Of a DNA stretch of 64,000 bases, positions 18,999 to 28,580 are shown one piece after another. The DNA is taken from contig CAWJWO010000015.1 of the NCBI GenBank assembly GCA_963846585.1, forward strand, positions 558,001 to 622,000. Reading direction: 5' to 3'. Source of the stretch: JAAUTT01 sp963846585 (GTDB lineage Bacteria; Bacteroidota; Bacteroidia; Bacteroidales; JAAUTT01). The position numbers and the translations under genes are program-made. Position 1 is the first letter of the stretch. Each line of letters begins with the position of its first letter. Under the pieces are notes generated by a model. That model was not told the DNA's origin and searched no databases. It was given only the letters and a program-made list of their open reading frames with translations.

Positions 18999-19161
18999 AT
19001 TAATGAATTTTATATTATTTAATTCTCAAAAACTACAATACAATAAAACAGGTAGCTTTTTGTGCAACAATATCAAACTCAAAAATAGACAAGCATTGTG
19101 AAATGCTAATTAAGACTGAATTAAGTTAACATTAAGATTGGATTAAGAATTTTGCAGAATG

Positions 19162-19836
19162 CTATTTGTCATCTAATGCATATCCCATTCCTATAAAGGT
19201 ATGTATAAGCTTCCGGGAGAAATCCTTATCAATTTTATTCCGGAGGGAATTAATATGCACATCAATTACATTGGTCCCTGTATCAAAGGTATTACCCCAT
19301 ATTTTTTCAATAATTTCAAGCCGGTCAAAAACTTTGCCCCGGTTGCTTGCCAGGAGTTCAAGTATTTTATATTCACGGGCGGTAAGTTTAATTTCCCTGT
19401 TCTCGCGTTTTACCTTCTTCGAAACCGTATCTATTTCCAAATCTGAAACCTTTAAAGAAGGCGCAACAAAAGTATCCTTGCTTCGCCGGTCCAGTGCCCT
19501 TATTCTTGCCAGCAATTCCTTAAACTGGAATGGTTTTAAAAGGTAATCGTCAGCCCCGTAATCGAACCCTGTAACTTTATCTTCTGTAGAACTGAGCGAA
19601 GTAAGCATCATGATTGGCGTTTTTATTTGATTGTCGCGAAGTTTCCTGCACAACTCGAACCCGCTGATACCCGGCACAATTACATCGAGGACTATAACAT
19701 CATATTTTTTTTTCATGGCTAATTTCTCGGCCATTGCACTATCGTAGGCTAAATCAACCTTGCAATCATGTTTTTCCAACCCCAGTTTAATGAAAGATGA
19801 AATTTCAGGGTCATCTTCCATTATTAATATTTTCAT
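19162..19836 (-). CDS. OmpR/PhoB-type response regulator
   Basis: A 224-residue regulator. The receiver domain (1-118) shows the acidic pocket MEDDPE, the phospho-acceptor Asp in VIVLDVIVPG near residue 52 and the Lys of LLKPFQFKELL. The winged-helix effector domain (about 130-222) contains LTAREYKILELLASNRGKV and DVHINSLRNKIDK. It binds DNA upstream of target genes when phosphorylated. A kinase gene lies divergently 171 bases away (20008), so the two probably share a regulatory region, though cognate pairing is inference. Confidence 0.93.
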   Translation of the reverse strand: MKILIMEDDPEISSFIKLGLEKHDCKVDLAYDSAMAEKLAMKKKYDVIVLDVIVPGISGFELCRKLRDNQIKTPIMMLTSLSSTEDKVTGFDYGADDYLLKPFQFKELLARIRALDRRSKDTFVAPSLKVSDLEIDTVSKKVKRENREIKLTAREYKILELLASNRGKVFDRLEIIEKIWGNTFDTGTNVIDVHINSLRNKIDKDFSRKLIHTFIGMGYALDDK

Positions 19837-20007
19837 TTTCAGTTAATATTTAATAAAAATAGGTTCTAATTAATCGTGTGCAGAAAATATAAGTTAATTC
19901 TGGATTTACAGGTAAAATTAAAAAATAAATTATAAATTGTAGTACTCAATTTTAAGTATAGCCTTCAATTTGTTTGCAATTTATAAAAATTAATTATACA
20001 AAATTTA

Positions 20008-22119
20008 ATGAAGAATAATATAAATTGGTCAGTATTGAAAGGAAATGGTACTTTTCAGCTATTGATTATTATGATTTTGGTTTCCTTAATAGTAGCCGTA
20101 TCCTCAATATTAATCGTATATAATGTGGTGGTTGAATCAAAAAAGGAATACCTGAAAGAATTGTCCGAAAATCAGGTTGGCATTATTAAATCCATATATG
20201 CTGAACGGTTTGACAAAAAGGAAGTATTGCAATTATTGAATTCCCAGCATAAATTTAAATCCACAATAGGTAAAACAGGAGAATTTGTTATAGGATATTT
20301 GAAAAACGATTCCATGTATTTCCTTTCAGATAATTTTAGGAACGAATCTAACCCAAGGTCAATCCCTTTAAAATCGAACCTTGCTGAACCAATGAAGTTT
20401 GCTTTGTCAAAAAAGGCAGGTATAATTAACGGGTCAGATTATAGAAACAGCAAAGTACTTGCGTATTGTACCTATATCCCTGAACTTCAATGGGGGATTG
20501 TAACAAAAATTAACGTTTCGGAAGTAAACCAACCATTTATCAGAGCCGGTTTGCTTGCCAGTCTTATTGCACTTATTCTGGTTACCATAGCTACATTCAT
20601 CTTTAAAAGAATTTCAAACCCGATTATTGAAGAATTGGTTCGTTCCCGCGAAGAATGGGAGGAAACCTTTGATCTTATACCCGACCTGATAGCTATTCTT
20701 GATAACGATCACAAAATAGTACACGCAAACAAGGCAATGCTGCAAAAATTAGGCATCTCATCACACCAGGCGGAAGGGCTTCATTGTTACCAATGTGTTC
20801 ATGGATCGGACAAGCCTTACGCTTCCTGCCCCCATTCCTTAATGCTAAAGGACCATAAACAGCACATAACTGAAATACATGAAATAAAGCTTGGAGGCGA
20901 TTTCCTCGTAAGTGTTACCCCGATACTTGATAATCATGGAGGTTTTAAAGGTGGTGTACATGTTGCCCGCGATATTACCGATATCAGGAAAAAGGAACTT
21001 GAACTGATCAAATTAAACCGTATAATACTGGAATCGGAAGAAAAACTTAAACTTGCTTTGGATAATGGCAGCATCGGCGTTTGGGTGTGGAATATCCTTA
21101 CCAATGAAATTGAATGGGACGATAGAATGGAACAAATATTCGGTATCGAACCAGGTTCGTTTAATAAAACCTACGACGCATTTGAAGCTTTTTTGATCGA
21201 CGAGGACATACCTCATACCCGTGAAGCCATAAGGAAAGCCTTGGAAGATGAAGTCCCGTTCGAAACGGTTTACAGGATCAAACTTAACAATGGAGATGTT
21301 AAATACATCAGTGCCAAAGCTCTTGTTAATAAAAACGAGGAAGGGAAACCGGTTAAAATGACCGGCGTATGTTTTGATATTACCGGAATGAAAAAAGATG
21401 CCGAACAAGTATTGTTCAACCTCAACGAGGAGTTGTTGCGCTCGAACAAAGAACTTGAACAGTTTGCTTATATAGCCTCACACGACCTTCAGGAACCCCT
21501 GAGAATGGTGTCAAGTTTCACCCAGCTTCTTGCACAGCGATACAATGATAAGTTGGACCAGGATGCCAGGGAATTTATAAAATTTGCAGTTGACGGAGCA
21601 TTGCATATGCAAACTTTAATTAACGACCTTCTTGCTTATTCGAGAATCCAAACAAAAGGTAAAGAATTCTCCAGGGTAGATGTGCATGAAATATTAGGTA
21701 AGGCGATCTATAACCTGAGCATAAAGATAAGTGAAAAAAACGCTCTGGTAACCAGCGATGATTTACCTGTCATTTTTGGCGATGAAGGACAAATGGTTCA
21801 ATTACTGCAAAACCTTATTGGAAATGCTGTCAAATTTTCCAAAAATGCCCCGCATGTCCACATTTCATCCCAGGAAGAAAAAGATCATTTCATCCTATCT
21901 GTAAAAGATAATGGAATAGGTATTGAAAAACAATATTTTGAAAGAATATTCCAGATATTCCAAAGGTTACTGCCCAAGGATGAGTTTGAAGGTACCGGTA
22001 TTGGGCTTGCAATATGTAAAAGAATTGTGGAACGTCACGGTGGAAAAATTTGGGTAGAATCAGAACCTGAAATAGGGACAACATTTTATTTCAGCATAAA
22101 AAAATTCGAAAGGAATTAA
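20008..22119 (+). CDS. Membrane sensor histidine kinase with two PAS domains
   Basis: A 703-residue kinase. The first membrane helix (about 18-40) and second (about 180-203) bracket a periplasmic cache-like sensor. PAS domain 1 (about 218-330) contains an unusual Cys set in HCYQCVHG and YASCPHS, which may bind metal or sense redox. PAS domain 2 spans about 350-465. The HisKA helix has the phospho-His in YIASHDLQEPLRMVSSF. The ATPase domain shows NAVKFSKNA, DNGIGI and GTGIGLAICKRIVERHGG. The C-terminal half resembles phytochrome-like kinases that work with Rcp1-type receivers, and such a receiver is encoded 5 bases downstream. Confidence 0.92.
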   Translation: MKNNINWSVLKGNGTFQLLIIMILVSLIVAVSSILIVYNVVVESKKEYLKELSENQVGIIKSIYAERFDKKEVLQLLNSQHKFKSTIGKTGEFVIGYLKNDSMYFLSDNFRNESNPRSIPLKSNLAEPMKFALSKKAGIINGSDYRNSKVLAYCTYIPELQWGIVTKINVSEVNQPFIRAGLLASLIALILVTIATFIFKRISNPIIEELVRSREEWEETFDLIPDLIAILDNDHKIVHANKAMLQKLGISSHQAEGLHCYQCVHGSDKPYASCPHSLMLKDHKQHITEIHEIKLGGDFLVSVTPILDNHGGFKGGVHVARDITDIRKKELELIKLNRIILESEEKLKLALDNGSIGVWVWNILTNEIEWDDRMEQIFGIEPGSFNKTYDAFEAFLIDEDIPHTREAIRKALEDEVPFETVYRIKLNNGDVKYISAKALVNKNEEGKPVKMTGVCFDITGMKKDAEQVLFNLNEELLRSNKELEQFAYIASHDLQEPLRMVSSFTQLLAQRYNDKLDQDAREFIKFAVDGALHMQTLINDLLAYSRIQTKGKEFSRVDVHEILGKAIYNLSIKISEKNALVTSDDLPVIFGDEGQMVQLLQNLIGNAVKFSKNAPHVHISSQEEKDHFILSVKDNGIGIEKQYFERIFQIFQRLLPKDEFEGTGIGLAICKRIVERHGGKIWVESEPEIGTTFYFSIKKFERN

Positions 22120-22123
22120 AATA

Positions 22124-22570
22124 ATGGAAAAACAAAACATGAAACCAATCGATATACTCGTTGTTGAGGACAACCCCGGCGATGCCAGGCTCATCAGGGA
22201 AGTATTGAATGGCAATAAAATTTATTGCCGAATGCACATCGCTAAGGACGGTGTAGAGGCTATGAATTTTCTATATAAAAAAGAAAATTTTATCGGATCG
22301 CCCAGGCCCGATTTGATATTTTTAGACCTGAACCTACCAAAAAAAGATGGAAGGGAAGTCTTAGCTGAAATAAAAAATGATGATGGCCTGAAACAAATAC
22401 CTGTAGTTATTATGACTACCTCACAGGCAGAAGAGGACATATTTAAATCGTACAGCCTGCACGCTAATTGTTATGTAACTAAACCTTTGGATTTGGATCA
22501 ATTTGTTAAAGTGGTTAAATCCCTCGAAGAATTTTGGTTCTCAATTGTAAAGTTGCCAGGCAGGGAATAA
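22124..22570 (+). CDS. Single-domain response regulator, Rcp1-like
   Basis: A 148-residue stand-alone receiver. ILVVEDNPGDARLIREVL carries the acidic pocket, DLIFLDLNLPKKDGREVL the phospho-acceptor Asp and its variable loop, VVIMTTSQAEEDI the conserved Thr/Ser, and YVTKPLDLDQF the Lys. NPGDARL and NLPKKDG are marks of the Rcp1 group, which relays phosphate from phytochrome-like kinases. It has no output domain, so it would act by protein contact or as a phosphate shuttle. It starts 4 bases after the kinase stop and is surely co-expressed. Confidence 0.93.
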   Translation: MEKQNMKPIDILVVEDNPGDARLIREVLNGNKIYCRMHIAKDGVEAMNFLYKKENFIGSPRPDLIFLDLNLPKKDGREVLAEIKNDDGLKQIPVVIMTTSQAEEDIFKSYSLHANCYVTKPLDLDQFVKVVKSLEEFWFSIVKLPGRE

Positions 22571-22592
22571 TAAACCAAAATGCAAATGTAAC

Positions 22593-24332
22593 ATGGAAAC
22601 TGCCTCTGAAAGTGAAACACCTTTAAAAATTCTGTTGGTTGAAGATAATCCCGGTGATGTATATATTATTAAGGATTCTTTAAAAACCACCGGAACTAAT
22701 TTCATTGTTGCCCATTCCTCCATGTTAGGCGACGCTATCCGGTTATCGGCTGAACAAGCCTTTGATGTAATTCTGCTTGACCTCGGATTGCCGGATAGTA
22801 TAGGGCTGGAAACCCTGAAAAAAATTCTAGCCACAAAAGTTAATGCCCCGGTTATCGTAATGACCGGGCTCGATGATGAAGAAACAGCCTTGACAGCCAT
22901 GAAAGAGGGGGCTCAGGACTATCTTGTAAAGAATAACCTGACACCTGGGAATATTTTACGCGCCATCCGATACGGCATCGAGCGTAATAAGATCCAGGAA
23001 ATTCAGGTCCGGCACACCCGTCAGTTTTTAATCCTTTCAACGGCAACAGTAGCTATTAACGAATGTGAAGATGTAGCTTCCATTTATGATACTATTTGTA
23101 AGAATATTAATCAGTTGCTTACCAACATTATTGTTTTCCCTGTAGATTTAATCAATCAAAATACTCAGGTAAAAGAATTAACAAACGATAAAGTCATTCC
23201 TGCTATAAAAGATTCCCTGAAAAAAGTGTTGAATTTTCACACCGATGGTAAACTCCATGAGGTAAGCAATGGAATTTTAAATCTTCTTGGAAGTGAAACA
23301 GAATCAGGAATATTTGTGGAATTTGAAAAGAAAATAAGGGATTATAAAGCATATGCTATCGATTTTTCCAGAGACGAAAAACTTTATGGGGGTGTTTTCA
23401 TTTTTTCGAAAAACAGGATAGAATTGAATGACATGGATATTATTGAAATAATTTGCAGCCAGGCTTCTTTAAATATTCACAGGAGAAACGTTGAAAACGA
23501 TCTGATTATAAGTGAAAAGAGTTACCGGACACTTTTTAAGGAAGTTACAATTGCTAAAGAAGAGTTACAGAAATTAAACGAAGAGTTAGACTCCAAGATA
23601 CAAATACGAACACAGGAACTAGCTGAAATAAACAACCTTTTACGACTAGAAAACGCAACTAAAGATAAATTCTTCGGGATAATCGCTCACGATCTGAAAA
23701 ATCCATTCTGTGGCTTGTTGGGAGCTTCGGAACTCCTTATAAATTATATCGATGAATACGATATTGATAATATAAAAAAAATCGGCATATTAATAAATGA
23801 GTCTGCTAAACGTGGCTCTGCACTTCTTGAAAATCTGTTGGAATGGTCCCGTTCACAAACAGGTAATATAAAATTCATCCCTCAACGGCTTAATTTAAGA
23901 GAACTGGTTGAGGAGAATGTTTTAAATATGCAACCCTTTGTTATTCAAAAGAAAATTGAATTAAAATCTAAAATTTTTGAAGATATTGAAGTATCCGCTG
24001 ATAAAGAAATGCTTAATACTGTGTTACGCAATCTGATAAGCAATTCTATAAAATTCACCAGGACTAAAGGAAAAATATCAGTTTCTGCAGAACATTGGGA
24101 AGATGGTGTTACAATTAATGTTAAAGACACAGGTATCGGGATACCAAAAAATGACATCGATAAACTTTTCAAAATTGACGTTCAATACACCAATGCAGGC
24201 ACAGCTATGGAAAAAGGAACAGGATTGGGATTATTGCTATGCAAAGAATTTGTTGAAAAACATGGAGGCAGGATTTGGGTTGAAAGCGAAGAAGGAAAAG
24301 GGAGTGAATTTAAATTCACTATTCCGGCATGA
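22593..24332 (+). CDS. Receiver-histidine kinase hybrid (soluble)
   Basis: A 579-residue soluble protein. The N-terminal receiver (about 12-130) has LLVEDNPGDVYIIKD, the Asp in VILLDLGLPDS and DYLVKNNL. The middle part (about 150-300) looks like a GAF-type or similar ligand domain without a motif I can name, followed by a coiled coil (about 305-350). The kinase core has FFGIIAHDLKNPF with the phospho-His, and the ATPase domain has DTGIGIPKND and GTGLGLLLCKEFVEKHGG. Domain order REC then HK suggests it receives phosphate from the upstream kinase and changes its own activity, giving a three-gene relay. Confidence 0.9.
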   Translation: METASESETPLKILLVEDNPGDVYIIKDSLKTTGTNFIVAHSSMLGDAIRLSAEQAFDVILLDLGLPDSIGLETLKKILATKVNAPVIVMTGLDDEETALTAMKEGAQDYLVKNNLTPGNILRAIRYGIERNKIQEIQVRHTRQFLILSTATVAINECEDVASIYDTICKNINQLLTNIIVFPVDLINQNTQVKELTNDKVIPAIKDSLKKVLNFHTDGKLHEVSNGILNLLGSETESGIFVEFEKKIRDYKAYAIDFSRDEKLYGGVFIFSKNRIELNDMDIIEIICSQASLNIHRRNVENDLIISEKSYRTLFKEVTIAKEELQKLNEELDSKIQIRTQELAEINNLLRLENATKDKFFGIIAHDLKNPFCGLLGASELLINYIDEYDIDNIKKIGILINESAKRGSALLENLLEWSRSQTGNIKFIPQRLNLRELVEENVLNMQPFVIQKKIELKSKIFEDIEVSADKEMLNTVLRNLISNSIKFTRTKGKISVSAEHWEDGVTINVKDTGIGIPKNDIDKLFKIDVQYTNAGTAMEKGTGLGLLLCKEFVEKHGGRIWVESEEGKGSEFKFTIPA

Positions 24333-24371
24333 TTTATAATAATAATTAAACAACTTTCCAAATTCTTTGTT

Positions 24372-24379
24372 TATTTTTG
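24372..24379 (+). promoter_or_regulatory. Candidate -7 element for the ACIII/oxidase operon
   Basis: TATTTTTG fits the Bacteroidota -7 consensus TAnnTTTG and lies 76 bases before the actA start, in the gap after the kinase genes. No clear TTG is found at the proper -33 distance, so support is partial. Confidence 0.35.
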
Positions 24380-24454
24380 AAATAATGAAATTTAGATGTT
24401 ATTAAAATTTAAGGAGGTACAATTGACTTAAAACTAAAATACAAAAGTTAGATT

Positions 24455-25588
24455 ATGAGAATTAAAAGTATATGCCTTATATTTTATTTTTTATTTTTTT
24501 TATTCAATATTGTATTATCCGAATCTGATTCTTCCTACAAAAAAAACTCAGATAACAAAACCGGCTATTCATCTCATGATGTAAGAATTGGAGAACGTAT
24601 TTTTCATGGATTAATTCCATCCGCCACAAAAACAATTAATTGCGCATCCTGTCATAACACCGGGCATATCGACACATTGAACTGGAATCCCTCGGCAATG
24701 GATTTGGCATCAAAATATGCAACCAAAGATTTTGCATCATTTAAAACCGCCATTTTGCAGCCAACCGGTAAAGTTATGTCGCTGCTTCACGACAGCCTTG
24801 ACCTCACTGATGAACAAATCCGACAGATAAAAAGCTACCTTGCCGAAATTGCAAAAAATGGCGATGTGCCTGAAAAACCTCTGCTAACTAACCGCATTGC
24901 ATTTATTCTGTTAGTACTTCTTTTTCTGTTATCATTTGTTGATTTGGCCATTACAAAGATGATAAAAGCCCGGACGGTGAATATAGGTGTAATGTTGGTC
25001 ACCGGAATAATAATAACAGGTTATTTTGTAACATCTTCAATTGCAGTTGGCCGATCACAAAATTACCAACCCGACCAGCCAATTAAATTTTCACATAAAA
25101 TTCACGCGGGCCAAAATAAAACACAGTGCGTATATTGTCATTTTACTGCAGAACAAAGCAGATACGCAGGTATACCACCTGCAAGTGTTTGCATGAATTG
25201 TCATATTATCGTTCGTGAAGGTTCTAAGACCGGAAAATTCGAAATCAATAAAATATATACTGCCCTCGACAATAATAAGCCCATTCAATGGGTGAAAGTG
25301 CATAATCTACCCGATTATGTTTATTTTAGTCATGCACAGCATGTTAATATAGCGAAAATTGATTGTGCAAAATGTCATGGTGATGTTGCAAATATGGATC
25401 AAATTAAACAGGTGAGCGATTTATCAATGGGATGGTGTGTGAATTGCCATCGCGAAACCGGTGTTCAATTCAGCAATAAGTTTTATGGCAAATACGAACA
25501 ATTGCATAAAGATCTGAGAGAAGGGAAAATAAAAAAGGTTACTGCAGAAATGACTGGCAGCACTGACTGTATGAAATGCCACTATTAA
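24455..25588 (+). CDS. actA: Alternative complex III subunit A, multihaem cytochrome c
   Basis: A 377-residue cytochrome. After a signal-like N-terminus there is a small periplasmic domain with one haem motif CASCHNTGH. Two membrane helices follow (about 147-167 and 175-198), then a C-terminal domain with five haem motifs: CVYCH, CMNCH, CAKCH, CVNCH and CMKCH. That gives six CXXCH in all, one more than the pentahaem ActA described for this complex. It passes electrons from the quinol-oxidising part to downstream cytochromes. First gene of the act cluster, followed by actB after 9 bases. Confidence 0.92.
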   Translation: MRIKSICLIFYFLFFLFNIVLSESDSSYKKNSDNKTGYSSHDVRIGERIFHGLIPSATKTINCASCHNTGHIDTLNWNPSAMDLASKYATKDFASFKTAILQPTGKVMSLLHDSLDLTDEQIRQIKSYLAEIAKNGDVPEKPLLTNRIAFILLVLLFLLSFVDLAITKMIKARTVNIGVMLVTGIIITGYFVTSSIAVGRSQNYQPDQPIKFSHKIHAGQNKTQCVYCHFTAEQSRYAGIPPASVCMNCHIIVREGSKTGKFEINKIYTALDNNKPIQWVKVHNLPDYVYFSHAQHVNIAKIDCAKCHGDVANMDQIKQVSDLSMGWCVNCHRETGVQFSNKFYGKYEQLHKDLREGKIKKVTAEMTGSTDCMKCHY

Positions 25589-25597
25589 AAAATACAA

Positions 25598-28558
25598 ATG
25601 ATGAAAAAATACTGGCGAAGCATTGATGAGATTAAATCAGGTACTTTCCGGAATGACCCTGGCAAAGGTGAATCAACTCACAACGATGATATTATTGGAT
25701 ATCTCGAAGGACTCCCGATAAAAGACCCGGCCTCACGCAGGCATTTTCTTAAAATTATGAGTTATAGTGTTGGATCGGCAGCCATCCTTGCAGCTTGTAA
25801 AAAACCAGTTCAATATGCAATTCCTTATTTGATTCAGCCATCCGACATCGTACCTGGAAAAGCATCACATTACGCATCTACCTTTTTTGATGGTTCTGAA
25901 TACTGTCCGGTAGTTGTAAAAGTCCGTGACGGACGACCAATAAAGTTGGAAGGCAATAATTTATATAAATATACCAGAGGTGGCACTTCAGCCCGTGTAC
26001 AGGCTTCTATTCTAAGTCTTTATGATAATGCACGCATTAAATCGCCATTGCACAACAACAAATCCATTCACTGGGCCGATGCTGACAAAATTATTAAATC
26101 ATCCCTCGAAAAAGTGAAAGAAAGCGGTAAAGAAATCGTTGTGTTAACCTCTACCCTGTTTAGCCCATCCACCCTAAAAATAATCGAAGATTTCAAAAGC
26201 ACTTTCCCAAATACAAAACTTGTTACCTACGACGGAATCTCTTATTCAGGAATTGTTGATGCTTACAAGGAAACCACTAACAAAGCAGGCATTCCTTATC
26301 CAAATTTTGACAAAGCCGATGTAATTGTCAGTTTTGGTGCGGATTTTCTCGGGACATGGCTTCTTCCCACGGAATTTACCCTGGCATATGTTTCGAAACG
26401 GAAACTGGAAAAAGGAACATACAAAATGAGCCGTCATATCCAGTATGAATCGAACCTTTCACTTACCGGGAGTAATGCCGATGAAAGAATATCCATCCGG
26501 CCTTCTGAAGAACCTGTAATCCTTGCCAATTTGTATAATTTAATCGCTTCCAAACAGGGGGCCAGACTTATAGATATACCTGCATTAGAAAACAATTTCC
26601 GGTTGGAAAAAATCGCAACGGAACTACTTGGCAATAAAGGCCGGTCGATTGTTATTTCAGGCTCCAATGATAAGGAGGTTCAAAAGATAGTTATAGCAAT
26701 TAATTATCTTTTAAATAATTATGGGAAAACTTTTAATATGGATAAACCAATCTTCATAAAACAAGGTTCGGATCAGGAAATGTTCGCTTTGGTTGACCGG
26801 ATGAATGCAGGAAAGGTTGGTGCAATTTTCTTTAACAATACAAACCCCTGTTATGATTATTATAATGTAACAGAATTTATAAAGGCTTTAAAGGAAGTCA
26901 ATCTGAAGGTTTCATTTTCGGGATTCCCGAATGAAACTTTACCTTATTGCGATTTTGTTTGTCCCGAACCTCACTTCCTTGAAGCCTGGAACGATTATGA
27001 GCCAAGAAGAGGGATCTACAGCATCTCCCAACCCGCCATCCACAAAATATTCGATACTCGCCCAATTCAGGAAAGCCTGATGATATGGGCCGGTAAAACA
27101 ATTACATGGAACGGGTATATGAAGGACAATTGGGAAAAATCAATTTTTCCAAAACAAAATAAAATAAATGATCCGGAATCATTCTGGATCGACACCTTAA
27201 GAAATGGCTGTTTGGAAACTTCTGAAACGGAAAAGTTGAACATTACAAATGAGCCGGTACCCAATGAAATCAGATTTAAACTAAACGATTCTTCCACAAT
27301 AGAAATGCAATTTGTAGTTCCTATCGGACTTTCCTCCGGCTATCATTCCAATAATCCCTGGTTACAGGAGTTACCCGATCCAATCTCCAGGGTTACCTGG
27401 GATAATTATGCATCTGTTTCACCAAAATTTGCAGAAGAGAAGAATCTGAAAAACGGAGAAATAATTGCCATTGATAATAAAATTGAATTACCTGTTGTAG
27501 TGCAACCCGGCCAGGCTTATGGTACAATAGCAGCAGGCATGAATTATGGCCGTACATATGCTGGTAAAGTTGCAGAAGAAGTTGGTGTTAATGTATACCC
27601 ATTTGTGAATCGTCAAAACAATAACCTGCAGTATTTTCAAACTAATGTCAACTTTTCCAAAACAGGTAAAACAGTAAAACTTGCCCAAACGCAAACCCAC
27701 CATACAATGGAAGGCAGGGATATTGTCAGGGAAACTTCGTTACGTGAATATGCCATCAAACCCAATGCCGGAAACGAAGCACACGAAGAGTTTGCTAAAA
27801 CACAACAAACACTGTATCCTGAACATAAATATGATAGTTTCCATTGGGGGCTTGGAATTGATTTGAATTCCTGTATTGGATGCGGGGCCTGTACTATAGC
27901 CTGCCAGTCCGAAAATAACATCGCTGTAGTTGGCAAAGAACAGGTAATAAAACGCCGTATCATGCACTGGATCAGAGTAGATAGGTATTATAAAGGTGAT
28001 CCTGAAACACCTTCGGTATTGTTTCAGCCTGTAATGTGCCAGCATTGCGATAATGCCCCATGCGAAAATGTTTGCCCGGTTGCCGCCACCACACACAGCA
28101 ATGAAGGCTTAAACCAGATGACCTATAACCGTTGCATTGGGACCCGTTACTGTATCAATAATTGTCCATACAAAGTGCGAAGATTTAACTGGTTGAAATT
28201 TACCGATAACCCAAAATTCGATTATAACCAGAATTCAAAATTGGGAAAACTTGTCTTAAATCCGGATGTAGTGGTACGGGAAAGAGGAGTGGTTGAAAAA
28301 TGTACATTCTGTGTTCAACGCATACAGGAAAAGAAATTAAATGCAAAACTCGAAAACCGTTTACTTAAGGATGGGGAAGTACAACCTGCCTGTGTACAGG
28401 CCTGCCCTGCCGAGGCTATGACCTTTGGCGACCTAAACGATCAACACAGCAACATTTTTAAAATATATGCCAATGAGCGAAATTACCATTTGCTCGAAGA
28501 ACTTCATACATTACCTAAAGTAGGGTATTTAACCAAAGTTAGAAATACAGAGGACTAA
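25598..28558 (+). CDS. actB: Alternative complex III subunit B (molybdopterin-like plus Fe-S domains)
   Basis: A 986-residue protein fused from two parts. The N-terminal part resembles molybdopterin oxidoreductases and carries a Tat-like SRRHFLKIMSYSVG near residue 47, ending in a lipobox-like AILAAC. The C-terminal part (about 745-985) is a four-cluster ferredoxin of the DmsB/PsrB type, with CIGCGACTIAC, CQHCDNAPCENVC, CIGTRYCINNC, CTFC and CVQACPAEA. In this complex the N-terminal part is known to lack the molybdenum cofactor. The Fe-S chain links the membrane subunits to the cytochromes. It sits between actA and actC, as expected. Confidence 0.95.
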   Translation: MMKKYWRSIDEIKSGTFRNDPGKGESTHNDDIIGYLEGLPIKDPASRRHFLKIMSYSVGSAAILAACKKPVQYAIPYLIQPSDIVPGKASHYASTFFDGSEYCPVVVKVRDGRPIKLEGNNLYKYTRGGTSARVQASILSLYDNARIKSPLHNNKSIHWADADKIIKSSLEKVKESGKEIVVLTSTLFSPSTLKIIEDFKSTFPNTKLVTYDGISYSGIVDAYKETTNKAGIPYPNFDKADVIVSFGADFLGTWLLPTEFTLAYVSKRKLEKGTYKMSRHIQYESNLSLTGSNADERISIRPSEEPVILANLYNLIASKQGARLIDIPALENNFRLEKIATELLGNKGRSIVISGSNDKEVQKIVIAINYLLNNYGKTFNMDKPIFIKQGSDQEMFALVDRMNAGKVGAIFFNNTNPCYDYYNVTEFIKALKEVNLKVSFSGFPNETLPYCDFVCPEPHFLEAWNDYEPRRGIYSISQPAIHKIFDTRPIQESLMIWAGKTITWNGYMKDNWEKSIFPKQNKINDPESFWIDTLRNGCLETSETEKLNITNEPVPNEIRFKLNDSSTIEMQFVVPIGLSSGYHSNNPWLQELPDPISRVTWDNYASVSPKFAEEKNLKNGEIIAIDNKIELPVVVQPGQAYGTIAAGMNYGRTYAGKVAEEVGVNVYPFVNRQNNNLQYFQTNVNFSKTGKTVKLAQTQTHHTMEGRDIVRETSLREYAIKPNAGNEAHEEFAKTQQTLYPEHKYDSFHWGLGIDLNSCIGCGACTIACQSENNIAVVGKEQVIKRRIMHWIRVDRYYKGDPETPSVLFQPVMCQHCDNAPCENVCPVAATTHSNEGLNQMTYNRCIGTRYCINNCPYKVRRFNWLKFTDNPKFDYNQNSKLGKLVLNPDVVVRERGVVEKCTFCVQRIQEKKLNAKLENRLLKDGEVQPACVQACPAEAMTFGDLNDQHSNIFKIYANERNYHLLEELHTLPKVGYLTKVRNTED

Positions 28559-28580
28559 AATCACTGGTAGATTTGATTAT

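Noticed and set aside
24411..24428. Strong AAGGAGGT followed by TTG ACT TAA, a possible two-codon leader ORF before actA.
   Set aside because: The phylum hardly uses Shine-Dalgarno signals, and a two-codon ORF cannot be supported without data. Probably chance.
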